Origin: Methanobacteriota archaeon
GTDB taxonomy: Archaea; Halobacteriota; Methanosarcinia; Methanosarcinales; Methanosarcinaceae
Direction: 5' to 3'
Length of the DNA stretch: 64,000 bases
Assembly (NCBI GenBank): GCA_016841625.1
Contig: JAENYU010000007.1
Location: 1 to 64,000, forward strand
Both the position numbers and the translations under genes were made by a program. The notes below the pieces were generated by a model. That model made no database searches. It was not told where the DNA came from and was given only the letters and a program-made list of their open reading frames with translations. Positions 8,981-17,968 of this stretch are shown here, one piece after another. Position 1 is the first letter of the stretch; every line of letters starts with the position of its first letter.

Positions 8981-9206
8981 TTGAGGTTCGCCATTCCTCA
9001 AACCCTTACCTCCATAGGCGATTAAGTCCCTGATGAGGGGCTGGCAAGGTGTGCCATTCCTTGCCCTCCGAGACCAGATGGACTAAATGCGGAAACCATG
9101 GAAAATAAGGTACGCCATTACCTTACTCTCCGATCCGAAAATCGTCTAAACCCGTGGTAGAAGTGAGAACAACCCTCTCTCAGACTTTTTTAAATCTCAC
9201 TTCTAC
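8981..9206 (+). ncRNA. Candidate structured RNA with three repeated hairpin modules
   Basis: Three modules of 61-63 nt follow each other. Each begins with a perfect hairpin whose stem closes with GG/CC around a loop containing GCCATT (GCCATT at 8990, 9053 and 9114). The stems differ in sequence but keep pairing: TTGAGG/CCTCAA, GGCAAGG/CCTTGCC, TAAGGT/ACCTTA. Each hairpin is followed by CTCC(G/A) and then a GA..(C/T)TAA(A/G) segment. The block ends in a perfect 12-bp inverted repeat (9157-9168 with 9195-9206) around a loop with a T run. Covarying stems with a fixed loop suggest RNA rather than coding DNA. No protein frame fits. Strand is inferred from the terminal hairpin; the family is not recognised. 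Confidence 0.45.
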
Positions 9207-9602
9207 TCCCATTCTATTCTACTCTCTACAGTCTTTACTCTACTCTGTCGCTCTTCAACCAGCCGAAATCCGAAAAATGCCTCATGTCTACCGGAATTAT
9301 TCTGAACGTAAAATGACCCTTCACCTGTTCACAGAATTAAATACTACCCAATACTATCCAAAAATTGAATAATGGGCAAAATATGAAATAGTGGTCAAAA
9401 ACAGACCTCGTCCCTAAAAACACACAACGGAACATAATAAGCCATATATAGAAGCGGTCCTTTTCCTAATAAAATATCGACCATAAAGAAAAATCTCAGT
9501 ACCGGAAAACCCCTCAGAACGGATTCTTCAATACGGATTTCTTAATACGTTTTCCCGTTTTTCACATCCATATCAGGGGAACGGAAGAAAAAAGGATTTC
9601 CC
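9207..9602. other. AT-rich spacer before ncsA
   Basis: Contains a 72-codon frame (9154-9372) that overlaps the RNA candidate and shows no family signature; rejected. AT-rich stretches near 9440-9480 could hold the ncsA promoter. Confidence 0.3.
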
Positions 9603-10511
9603 ATGCCTATCAAATGCAAGAAATGCAACAGTGAAGCAATCATTTTTCAGAAATATTCCGGGATGCACCTCTGCAAGAAGCATTTTGTGGAGGACGTTGA
9701 GCGGAAAATAAAGCTGACCATCCGGAAAAATTACAGCATCCGGAAAAACGACATGATAGCCGTGGCCCTGAGCGGCGGAAAGGACAGTTCTGTTGCCCTC
9801 TATATGATGCACAGGATCCTCGGGGAGAGGCCCGACATCGAGCTTGTGGCAATTTCCGTAGACGAGGGGATCCACGGGTACCGCCCGCAGTCCCTGGAGG
9901 TTGCAAAGAAGCTGACCGAAAGGCTCGGGGTGCGCCACATAATTAAGTCCTTCAAAGATGAGCACGGGACCACCATGGACGAGATCGCTGCCATGGACCG
10001 GGAAAAAGGAGCCTGTTCCTACTGCGGGGTGCTCCGGAAAAACATCCTGAACAGGATTGCACTCGATATCGGGGCAACTAAGCTTGTAACCGGGCACAAC
10101 CTGGACGACGAAGCCCAGACCATCCTCCTGAACCACTTCAGGGGAGACATGGAGCGCATGGTTCGGCTTTCTCCCCCCGCTGCCGTGGAAGGGCTGGTGC
10201 TCCGGGCAAAGCCCCTCAGGAACATCCCTGAAAAGGAAGTAGCCCTCTACGCCCTGGTAAACGACCTGCCCGTGGACTTCAGCGAATGCCCCTATGCAGG
10301 AGAAGCCATGCGCGGGGAAATCCGGGAACTTCTGAACGCTTTCGAGGCAAAACACCCCGGGACCAGGCACTCCCTGCTCCGGGGCTTTGACAAGCTGGTC
10401 GGAGCCCTTGCAAAAGAACTCCCCCCTGCAAAGATCGAAAAATGCCGGATCTGCGGAGAGACCTGTACTGAAGACCTCTGCCAGACCTGCAAACTGCTTG
10501 GCAGGGCTTGA
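9603..10511 (+). CDS. ncsA: tRNA 2-thiolation enzyme, NcsA/TtuA type
   Basis: Adenylates and thiolates uridine in tRNA (U34 or U54 type). 302 residues. An N-terminal zinc finger (CKKC at 5-8, further Cys/His near 25-29) precedes the PP-loop SGGKDSS at residue 57. The catalytic cysteines are Cys138 and Cys141 (ACSYCGVLRK) and Cys229 (ECPYAGEAMR), matching the three cysteines that hold an iron-sulfur cluster in the TtuA/NcsA family. A C-terminal zinc finger (CRICGE, CQTC) completes the usual architecture. Length is normal. Whether the target is U34 or U54 cannot be told from sequence alone. A tandem repeat follows the stop. Confidence 0.9.
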   Translation: MPIKCKKCNSEAIIFQKYSGMHLCKKHFVEDVERKIKLTIRKNYSIRKNDMIAVALSGGKDSSVALYMMHRILGERPDIELVAISVDEGIHGYRPQSLEVAKKLTERLGVRHIIKSFKDEHGTTMDEIAAMDREKGACSYCGVLRKNILNRIALDIGATKLVTGHNLDDEAQTILLNHFRGDMERMVRLSPPAAVEGLVLRAKPLRNIPEKEVALYALVNDLPVDFSECPYAGEAMRGEIRELLNAFEAKHPGTRHSLLRGFDKLVGALAKELPPAKIEKCRICGETCTEDLCQTCKLLGRA

Positions 10512-10575
10512 AAGGGCTTAAAACAGTACGTGAAAAATAGGAATCAAATTTTGGGATTCGGCCTTGAAGCCTTCT

Positions 10576-10665
10576 CCCTGAATTCCCTCACCCTGAATTC
10601 CCTCACCCGAAATTCCCTCACCCGAAATTCCCTCACCCGAAATTCCCTCACCCGAAATTCCCTCA
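10576..10665. repeat. 15-bp tandem repeat, six units
   Basis: Unit CCCGAAATTCCCTCA repeated exactly four times after two CCCTGAATTCCCTCA units, with a degenerate seventh (CCCGGGATTCTCTTC). Lies 65 nt after ncsA in a 280-nt convergent spacer. Not CRISPR, since there are no spacers. Probably slippage-prone DNA. Confidence 0.85.
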
Positions 10666-10793
10666 CCCGGGATTCTCTTCTCTTTGTTTTCGGGTTTTCT
10701 CTTCTCTAATATTCTGTTTTTCTCATCTCATCCCTCAATTATCTGATTTCGATTTCACAACCGAAGCTGTTCTGAATCCCTATCAGACGCTGC

Positions 10794-11720
10794 TTAGAAT
10801 CCCCTGTTGTTGTCCATGAATTCATGGGGGTCGCAGAGCAGTTCTTTGTGGTCGTAAAGGTCCCTGCAAGTTTTGGTGAGGTAAAGGCGCGTCCACCAGA
10901 CAGCCGTAAGCGGAGCGATGACTATGAGCGAGAAGAGGGTTGTCAGAATGATAACGAAACCGCTGTCAGAACCTATGAGCTCCTGGGCATAACTGCCCAC
11001 AAAGGAGAGGGAAAGGGAAAGCACCCAGAGGATGATGATGTCAAGCTTGTTGCCCATGAAGACCCGAAGAGCCCTGCTGATGGCTTCAAGGGGGTCGAGT
11101 TCGTCTACCACCAGCGCATACCCTACCAGGGAGAGGCTGATATTGATTATGAGGACATAGAGCACCCAGACCATGATGCCCATGGAAAGCAGCCCTGCCC
11201 CCCGGAGCGAAGCCTCCGGGTTATCCAGGAGGAGGCTCAGGTCTCCCACAGCCAGGGCTCCGGGAACAACAAACACGATTCCCGCAAGGACAAGGAGGCC
11301 CATCAGCACCGAGACCAGGAAGAGCCTGAAAGCATTTTTCTTCCCCGCAATGACCATGTCCGAAAGCACGGTATCCCCGGTTTCTGCAGCCCTCTTTGCC
11401 ATCCCGATTGCCCCTGCCGTAAAGAATGCCTGCACGAAAGTGACCAGCAGGTAAAAGGTGATACCCAGCAACAGCACCATGCCTATGTTTTCAAGAACTG
11501 CAGCCCCCATAATACTGAAAAGTTCTTCAGGAGGGAGAAGGGTAGGGTCAAGCCCGCTCTCAAGCTCCGGGCCAAGGAGCAGGACACCTATAAGGGCAAA
11601 GAAAAAGAAAGAAATTATTCCTCCGACGATCGAATTCAGGATAAAAGGGATACTGATGTTAAGATTTCTAACCCACGTTTTGAATCCCTTATTGATTATT
11701 GTTCCTATGTCTTCAGGCAT
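10794..11720 (-). CDS. Multi-pass membrane protein, DUF7847/YciC-like
   Basis: 308 residues, about six hydrophobic helices. The N-terminus MPEDIGTIINKGFKTWVRN followed by long membrane segments is typical of a large archaeal family of integral membrane proteins related to YciC and to the membrane domain of glycerophosphodiesterases. Repeated small-residue-rich helices (MAKRAAETGDTVLSDM before helix three, LVVDELDPLEAISRALRV before helix five) are characteristic. Role unknown. Monocistronic; an AAGGT ribosome site precedes the ATG. The long reading frame on the opposite strand is a shadow. Confidence 0.75.
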   Translation of the reverse strand: MPEDIGTIINKGFKTWVRNLNISIPFILNSIVGGIISFFFFALIGVLLLGPELESGLDPTLLPPEELFSIMGAAVLENIGMVLLLGITFYLLVTFVQAFFTAGAIGMAKRAAETGDTVLSDMVIAGKKNAFRLFLVSVLMGLLVLAGIVFVVPGALAVGDLSLLLDNPEASLRGAGLLSMGIMVWVLYVLIINISLSLVGYALVVDELDPLEAISRALRVFMGNKLDIIILWVLSLSLSFVGSYAQELIGSDSGFVIILTTLFSLIVIAPLTAVWWTRLYLTKTCRDLYDHKELLCDPHEFMDNNRGF

Positions 11721-12291
11721 GTAACAGGACCTTCTGATAACAAGAGGTGACTTTGGATAGTAACTTTGAATAGTAACTTTGAATAGTAAGTTGCAAGATA
11801 ACTCGAAAGTTCCGAAGCCTCAACAAAATCCGGAGAGAGAATAACATGGACAATTGTCGGGCAAAAGTAGCATCCTGCAGCAGGGGGAAACTGCACCTGA
11901 CCGGATGCAGAATTTTAAATGGACTACAGAAACACTGGCACTATTTTCTCATAATATGCGGAAGGTAAATATATAATATGCTATTTCCTGCAACTTTTGT
12001 TATAATTTATACAATTTAATTCTGTCTAATGAAATGTACATCCTTTAAAAATTCTGTTCTTAATAATTATAATGATTTTTTTTTACTATCCTTTTTAAAA
12101 AATAAGTATTATTTTCAAGACATACAGAATATAAAAAATAGTTATGTATTTATGTATCTATTGTTTCTATTTTACAAACTGTATCTGCGGGTGGAGTAAA
12201 AACAGTTATCCTGGATTGAATTAACGGGTCCGAGACATAAGAACGAGTTATTCTCTAATGTAAAAGTATTCTCCTTCTGCACTAAAAAAAT
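11721..12291. other. AT-rich spacer before the PEF-CTERM gene
   Basis: About 570 nt with very low GC from 11950 on and many TATA-like stretches. No ORF or strong hairpin seen. Probably holds the promoter and a long leader for the surface protein. Confidence 0.4.
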
Positions 12292-12292
12292 A

Positions 12293-12297
12293 GGAAG
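12293..12297 (+). promoter_or_regulatory. Shine-Dalgarno core before the ATA start of the PEF-CTERM gene
   Basis: AGGAAGTGAT (12292-12301) matches the archaeal anti-Shine-Dalgarno complement AGGAGGTGAT at nine of ten positions. Its core ends 7 nt before ATA at 12305, where a complete signal peptide begins. Confidence 0.55.
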
Positions 12298-12304
12298 TGA
12301 TGTT

Positions 12305-14200
12305 ATATATAAGGTTCAAAAAATAGCTATCCTACTTATAACATTAATTATGATTGTTTTGCCTGCATCTGCTGCAACAAAAATGTACACAATAGATGCG
12401 GATTTTAATGAAGGGGAATTAAACGGCGTCAATTATGACGTTTCGGACCAGTTACAGCTGGATGAAAATCCTACAACATACCCCTCGATGTGGATAGCAA
12501 ATGCAGGAGAAGATACTTTATCGAAATTTGATACAACAACAGGTGAGGAACTCGCACGTTATCGTACGTGGTACCAGGGAAACACACACGACGCCTGGAG
12601 CGGGCCTGCTCCTTCAAGGACTGCAGTAGATGCTGATGGTAACGTGTATGTTGCTAACCGTCATTTCGACGGTAAACCGGCATCAGTTATGAAGGTGCTG
12701 GTAGACGACTGGATTGACAGGAACGGAAACGGGGTACTCGATACATCGGTCGACTCAAATGGAGACGGAAAAATTGGCTCTACCGAGATCCTTCCAATGA
12801 CGGATACCAATCATAACGGGGTTGTCAATCCCGACGAAATAGTGGATGAAAGGATTGCCTGGATCGTGCAGGTCGGAAACCCCGACGGTTTGGGAAGGTC
12901 CCTTGCGATAGACCCGGACGGAAATATCTGGTTAGGACTGTATAACTCTAGATGCTATTATAAGCTTGACCCGACGGACGGTTCGGTTCTTGCCGGGCCT
13001 ATCGACGTAAGCCCGAATACTCCATACGGGGCTCTCGTTGACAAAGACGGGATCCTCTGGGGAGCTTCCCTGAGTACTAACTTGCTCAAGCTCGATACAA
13101 AAACAAATACGACGTTAGACGTTTATTCCGGGCCTGACAGTACTTACGGGATCGCAATCGGGAACGATAAAGTTTACATGGCTTCACAGTCAGGCAATAC
13201 ATATGTGGAGTTTGACCCGGTAAGTGAAACTTTCAGCAGACCCGCATCCACGAGGTTCTCAGCACTGGGAATAGCAGTCGATTCAGCCGGAAACATTGTA
13301 GCCGGAAGTTCGAGTGGGTACTGTGCCAAGTTCAAGCCGGACGGGACTTTGATATGGAATGTCGGAGCCAACCCTTACAATGAAATCAGAGGCATAGTCA
13401 TCGATTCTGATGATAACGTCTGGGCAGTCCACCGTGCCGTAAACAAGATCTCCAAATACCAGGGATCAGATGGGGCTCACCTCGGGACCTACGATACGGG
13501 GCGCTATCCGTACACCTACTCTGATGCAACCGGGCTTGGACTCAGGGCTTCAATGACTCCGACCGGAACCTGGAAGGCAGTCTATGATAGCGGGAGCGAT
13601 GACACGTCATGGGGAACTGTTTCCTGGAGTGAAAATGTACCCACAGGAGCAGGCATAGAGATAAAAGTAAGGACCTCAAACACGGAAGAAGTACTGGCTA
13701 CCCAGACTTACCAGGCAGTTGTAAACGGCGCAGATCTTTTGGCTTCAGGACGTTATATACAGGTGATGGCAACGTTAACCGCGAGCCCGGCAGACCAATC
13801 CCCCATTCTGCATGACCTCAGTGTAACGGAAAAAGAGCCACCAGTCACATTGGAAGCAGACGCCGGCGGTCCGTATACAATCGTGGTAGGGAATAACCTG
13901 AACCTTGATGGTTCCAACAGTATTGGAAATATTGTTTTGTATGAGTGGGACCTGGATCAGGACGGGACATACGACTACAACAGCAGTACTTCGACCTACC
14001 TGACATCCTTCTTCAATACCTCGGGCGATTATTCGGTGACGCTGCGTGTAACAGATGATGCAGGGAATACTGACACAGATATCGCTACTGTAGAAGTGAA
14101 AGTGAAAGTGAAAGTGGATGTCCCCGAATTCTCGACCGTAGCAGTCCCCATGGTCGCCATCCTGGGATTAGCCTTTGTTTTCATGCGCAGGAAGGACTGA
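12305..14200 (+). CDS. PEF-CTERM cell-surface protein with beta-propeller and PKD domain
   Basis: About 631 residues. The frame upstream of the first ATG (12350) encodes an excellent signal peptide (positively charged start, then IAILLITLIMIVLPASA) that a start at 12350 would truncate. No ATG, GTG or TTG is in frame there. ATA at 12305, 7 nt from a strong ribosome site, is the likely start. A one-base deletion in the A-run at 12317-12322 after an ATG at 12300 is the alternative. Middle: NHL/SMP-30-like repeats (AIDPDGNIWLG, AVDSAGNIVAG) interrupted near residue 130 by EF-hand/dockerin-like DRNGNGVLD and DTNHNGVVNPDEI. Then a PKD domain (YEWDLDQDGTYDY). C-terminus PEFSTVAVPMVAILGLAFVF plus MRRKD is a PEF-CTERM sorting signal. 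Exported and anchored by an archaeosortase. Confidence 0.83.
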   Translation: MYKVQKIAILLITLIMIVLPASAATKMYTIDADFNEGELNGVNYDVSDQLQLDENPTTYPSMWIANAGEDTLSKFDTTTGEELARYRTWYQGNTHDAWSGPAPSRTAVDADGNVYVANRHFDGKPASVMKVLVDDWIDRNGNGVLDTSVDSNGDGKIGSTEILPMTDTNHNGVVNPDEIVDERIAWIVQVGNPDGLGRSLAIDPDGNIWLGLYNSRCYYKLDPTDGSVLAGPIDVSPNTPYGALVDKDGILWGASLSTNLLKLDTKTNTTLDVYSGPDSTYGIAIGNDKVYMASQSGNTYVEFDPVSETFSRPASTRFSALGIAVDSAGNIVAGSSSGYCAKFKPDGTLIWNVGANPYNEIRGIVIDSDDNVWAVHRAVNKISKYQGSDGAHLGTYDTGRYPYTYSDATGLGLRASMTPTGTWKAVYDSGSDDTSWGTVSWSENVPTGAGIEIKVRTSNTEEVLATQTYQAVVNGADLLASGRYIQVMATLTASPADQSPILHDLSVTEKEPPVTLEADAGGPYTIVVGNNLNLDGSNSIGNIVLYEWDLDQDGTYDYNSSTSTYLTSFFNTSGDYSVTLRVTDDAGNTDTDIATVEVKVKVKVDVPEFSTVAVPMVAILGLAFVFMRRKD

Positions 14201-14561
14201 CGAAGAAAAGGGAATAAAACCGATAAAAAATTGTTTTCTACATAACTTGTTTCAGGTACTCCTCAGGAGTAACCTGAGATTCTTTTTTTCAACTCGTAAG
14301 ATTTGAATTTGATTTCCGGATCTTTGCAGAGCGTTTAGAGTCGATTTTCAAATCTTAATTTTTATTTTTTGCCTGTTTTGGGCCACCAGCGTGAACTTAC
14401 CCAAAAACCGTAATCCATATCCAACCGGTTAAACCCCCCAAAACAGAGGGAAAACTCAATAAACACCCGGTAAATAACTTGAGCAGAATTCAGGTAAATT
14501 ATTTCAAACGGATAAGCGTTTCAACAAAGAGAAGCATCCGAGAAACCGCGAGCGTGAAGAA
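14201..14561. other. Spacer
   Basis: AT-rich T-tracts after the PEF-CTERM gene (14280-14360) may terminate transcription. Nothing else convincing. Confidence 0.3.
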
Positions 14562-15104
14562 ATGAAGAAACTCGAAACCTATGAAATAACCCAGTGCCCC
14601 GGAAAGAAAGCAGCAGCCAGAAAACCCACCAACCAGGACCCCGGGATCCGGGAAGAAATCGTCGTCCTCGGGCACTGCCTCCTGAACCCTCCCGCCAGGA
14701 TCAAAGGCGCAAGACCTAAACCCCCCCTCGACGTTACAGGCATGAACGTAATCCAGCTCCCCTGCCCCGAAGCCATGTACCTGGGCATGAACCGGCGTGA
14801 AATTACCAAAGACCAGCTCGACTTCCCCGCCTACAGGCGCTTCTGCCGGAAAATCTTCACCCCCTACGCCGACCTCATCGAAGACTTCGCAGCCGGCGGC
14901 GCAAAAATCAGGATCCTCGGCGTCCCGAAAAGCCCCTCCTGCGGCGTGAAAATAACCAGCGTCGGCGGAGAGCCCGGAAAAGCCAAAGAGTTTCATCACA
15001 CGCATGTGGAAGGGTCGGGGGTCTTCATCGAGGAGATTAAGGAGGAGCTTGGTAAAAGGGGAGTCGTTTTTGAGATAGAAGACGCCCGCATGGGAAGAAA
15101 TTGA
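14562..15104 (+). CDS. DUF523-like cysteine-containing protein
   Basis: 180 residues, cytoplasmic. Conserved blocks GHCLLNPPARIKG, IQLPCPEAMYLG and GVPKSPSCGV resemble the DUF523 fold, in which three cysteines surround a putative cluster or substrate site (some members are thiouracil desulfurases). Here Cys residues are present in all three blocks. Actual reaction unknown. The coding region is strikingly C-rich compared with its flanks. Followed by a clean hairpin terminator at 15202. Confidence 0.7.
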   Translation: MKKLETYEITQCPGKKAAARKPTNQDPGIREEIVVLGHCLLNPPARIKGARPKPPLDVTGMNVIQLPCPEAMYLGMNRREITKDQLDFPAYRRFCRKIFTPYADLIEDFAAGGAKIRILGVPKSPSCGVKITSVGGEPGKAKEFHHTHVEGSGVFIEEIKEELGKRGVVFEIEDARMGRN

Positions 15105-15201
15105 GTGGAAATTAAGAGAAAGCCCGGGTAAAAGAACGATCTATTTTTACTTCAGCCAGAACAACCGGATTTCGATTGGGTCTAAGAACCCCGGGCACTT
15201 A

Positions 15202-15225
15202 CCGGTCAGCTTGCTGACCGGCTTT
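15202..15225 (+). terminator. Hairpin terminator after the DUF523-like gene
   Basis: CCGGTCAG / CTGACCGG perfect 8-bp stem with a CTTG loop (15202-15221), followed by CTTTT. Confidence 0.6.
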
Positions 15226-15327
15226 TCCATGAATAATCATAGAAAAAGAAGTAGAAATTTGAATATTTCAGTTTCACAGTTAATCGGACTTGTTTTCCAT
15301 AGACAGACACTTGAACATACCGAGTGC

Positions 15328-17898
15328 TTAAGATCTCCCCTTTTTCCATTTAAAATACAGTTTGACTATCTCACTTAAGTTCACTCCTACACCACAAAAG
15401 GAAGGATCTATGGTAACAACATTGTTTATTTTTTCAAACAACGTCTCTTCGGAATCGGATTCGTTCGCAATCTCTTGCAATTTTTGAAGTGTCTCAAAAA
15501 TTTCCATTCCATATTTTTTATTTATTTCCGTATTTCGCAGTATTTCCTTAACCAGTTTCATCATACTGCTGTCATTGATAACCGTTCCGAGAAGCTCACT
15601 TACATTATACTCTTTATCAGAACCGTCAGGCATGTACTCTTCAGTTCCTTTAAGCTCCAGCTTGACCAGATGCTTATAGCTCACAGTTACTTCCGGATCA
15701 TCAGGCAACGGGATTTTTTCGACAGCTTTTAATTTTTCAAAACTGTTGTTAATTTCCCGGAAGTTTTGAAGGATAACCGCAAAATAATCCCTTTTTTGAG
15801 CTCCATTTACGTAAATACTGATTCTTCTGGCGTCATTATCAGATTTGATCACAGCGGTAGCACTGAAAGCCTTAGCCTCAAGGACCACCCCCGTCCGCCA
15901 GCGCAGATCGCCTTTTATATCCATGTTCATCTTCACGATAAAACGGGGCATTACGGAAGGAGGCAGGAAATCATAATCAATGATAAACTTCAGGGCACTC
16001 CCATCATCAAATTCAAAATCAGGCTGCTGAATTTCCAGAAGAGCAGGAAGGAGCACAGTGCTGCTATCAAGTTCATAGGAGAGTTCAAATTTTTTCATCA
16101 AACTAAGGATAAAACCGTACTGATCGGGAGGATAATAGAATTTTTCCCCATTATTTTCCTTCAAAATCTCCGCGAACATGTCAAGTTTCAGGACTCCACC
16201 GGAACTTGCAACTTCCTTTGAGTTAACCATTCTATACACTGCATTGGTTACCCATTCAGGGTCCAGAACATGTGTATTCAGGAGAGGTATATCCTTAAAG
16301 TGCAGTATCACCCCCAGGTCGTGAAGAAAACCAACAAGCGTATTTTGTTCGGATTCGCCCTTTATCCCTTCTTCATCACACATCAGTTTATAGTCATTAT
16401 ACTGGATGAAATTACAGTGTTCACACGCATCCCCATCCTCAACATCAGGATTGCAATTCGGACACATTTCTTCAAGCCTGCTTTTGACATTGAACCAGCT
16501 TTTAGCCCACATGACCTCCAGATGCCGGACCTTTGTCAGTTCCTCTTCCAGATTTTTAGAAAACTCTCCTATTCCCTCTTCCGATTTGCAGGACAAACGG
16601 TAAAAACCCCTGATAGAAGGATACTTTTCCAGCAGAAACTTTCGGTTCAGGTCAAACCCGGGGTTTTCATCAACCTTATTGATCACAACCAGAACCTGGG
16701 AATCCCCACCAAAAGTTCCAATGAGTTTAAGCCAGTACTCGGGCTTTTCGTCCTTCCTCCCGTCCAGCACCAGAATATAAAGGCTCCTTTTGGACAAAAA
16801 AAACTGGTGTGTAGCGTGCATGATCTCCTGCCCACCAAAGTCCCAGAAATTAGCTTTGATTTCCCGCTCCCCATTTTTAACGGATAATTTCCGGATGTTA
16901 ATACCCTGCGTTTGAGGCTCATTTCCATCAACCTCTTCCCCGAAAATCCGCTTTCTCAGCGAAGTTTTGCCTGAACCACCTTCACCAACCAACAAAACTT
17001 TAACTTCATTCAACGGTTCTTTCTCACCTTCTAGTGACTTGAAATAATTGACAACTGCCTCCCTGCCCTGTTTCACAATCTCCACAGGAGGATTTTCGAG
17101 AGGGTTTCCTTCTAAAAATATTGAATTCGATTTCCACCTATTTTCCAAATTTATATCCAGACCCAATTCCAAAATTTCCAGAGGCAAAGAAGAAAGTTGA
17201 TTAGAAGATAGATCAAGTTGTGTAAGATTTTCCAATTTGGAAATTTCTGGTGGGAGGGAAGAAAGTTGATTGGAAGAGAGGTCAAGTTGTACAAGGTATT
17301 TCAACTCAGAGATTTCTGGAGGCAAGGAAAATAAGTGATTGTTGGATAGATCAAGTTGTGTAAGATTTTTCATCTCAGAAATTTCCGGTGGCAGGGAAGA
17401 AAGTTGATTGTAAGATAAGTCAAGTTGCATAAGATTTTTCAACTTAGAAATTTCCGGTAGCAGGGATGAAAGTCTATTGTTAGATAAGTTAAGCTGCGTA
17501 AGGTTTATCAACTCGGAAATTTCCGATGTTAAGGATGAGAGTTGATTGTAAGATAAGTTAAGTTGAGTAAGATTTTTCAACTCGGAAATTTCCGATGGCA
17601 GGGATGAGAGTTGATTAGAAGAGATTTCAAATTGTTCAAGATTTTTCAACTCGGAAATTCCTATAGGTAGTGAAGAAAGTAGATTGGAAGATATGTCAAG
17701 TTGCAAAATGTTTTTTAACTCCGATATTTTAGAAGGCAGCGAAGTCAATTTATTATCAGAGATATCAAGTTCAGTCAGATTTTTCAACTCAGAAATTTCA
17801 GAAGGCAAAGAAATGAGATTTTTGGAAGATAGGTCTAGTAAGGTTACTTTACTCCTTTGAGCCTTTATAATCAGATCTTTAATCTCATTTGATTCCAT
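15328..17898 (-). CDS. Roco family protein: LRR-Roc GTPase-COR
   Basis: About 856 residues. Residues 20-240 hold nine near-perfect 23-residue leucine-rich repeats (consensus LPxEISELKNLTQLDLSSNQLSS). The Roc GTPase domain follows, with P-loop GEGGSGKTS (near 300), switch DFGGQE and NKVD. The rest is a COR domain, the dimerisation module of Roco proteins. A Cys-rich insert CPNCNPDVEDGDACEHC between Roc and COR looks like a zinc ribbon. No kinase domain. Roco proteins from methanosarcinas serve as structural models for human LRRK2, but their cellular role is unknown. I take the ATG at 17898; a GTG nine codons upstream is possible. An IS element ends 70 bp upstream. Confidence 0.92.
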   Translation of the reverse strand: MESNEIKDLIIKAQRSKVTLLDLSSKNLISLPSEISELKNLTELDISDNKLTSLPSKISELKNILQLDISSNLLSSLPIGISELKNLEQFEISSNQLSSLPSEISELKNLTQLNLSYNQLSSLTSEISELINLTQLNLSNNRLSSLLPEISKLKNLMQLDLSYNQLSSLPPEISEMKNLTQLDLSNNHLFSLPPEISELKYLVQLDLSSNQLSSLPPEISKLENLTQLDLSSNQLSSLPLEILELGLDINLENRWKSNSIFLEGNPLENPPVEIVKQGREAVVNYFKSLEGEKEPLNEVKVLLVGEGGSGKTSLRKRIFGEEVDGNEPQTQGINIRKLSVKNGEREIKANFWDFGGQEIMHATHQFFLSKRSLYILVLDGRKDEKPEYWLKLIGTFGGDSQVLVVINKVDENPGFDLNRKFLLEKYPSIRGFYRLSCKSEEGIGEFSKNLEEELTKVRHLEVMWAKSWFNVKSRLEEMCPNCNPDVEDGDACEHCNFIQYNDYKLMCDEEGIKGESEQNTLVGFLHDLGVILHFKDIPLLNTHVLDPEWVTNAVYRMVNSKEVASSGGVLKLDMFAEILKENNGEKFYYPPDQYGFILSLMKKFELSYELDSSTVLLPALLEIQQPDFEFDDGSALKFIIDYDFLPPSVMPRFIVKMNMDIKGDLRWRTGVVLEAKAFSATAVIKSDNDARRISIYVNGAQKRDYFAVILQNFREINNSFEKLKAVEKIPLPDDPEVTVSYKHLVKLELKGTEEYMPDGSDKEYNVSELLGTVINDSSMMKLVKEILRNTEINKKYGMEIFETLQKLQEIANESDSEETLFEKINNVVTIDPSFCGVGVNLSEIVKLYFKWKKGRS

Positions 17899-17968
17899 GT
17901 ATAATCCCTGCCTCACTGTCCTCACGAGTTTGCCATATAACCACTGAAAAATTCAATATAGCATCTTA

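Noticed and set aside
10576-10665. Possible CRISPR-like array
   Set aside because: Units are directly adjacent with no spacers and too short; a simple tandem repeat.
10824-11750. 308-codon plus-strand frame opposite the membrane protein
   Set aside because: Charged, low-information translation; shadow of the hydrophobic gene on the other strand.
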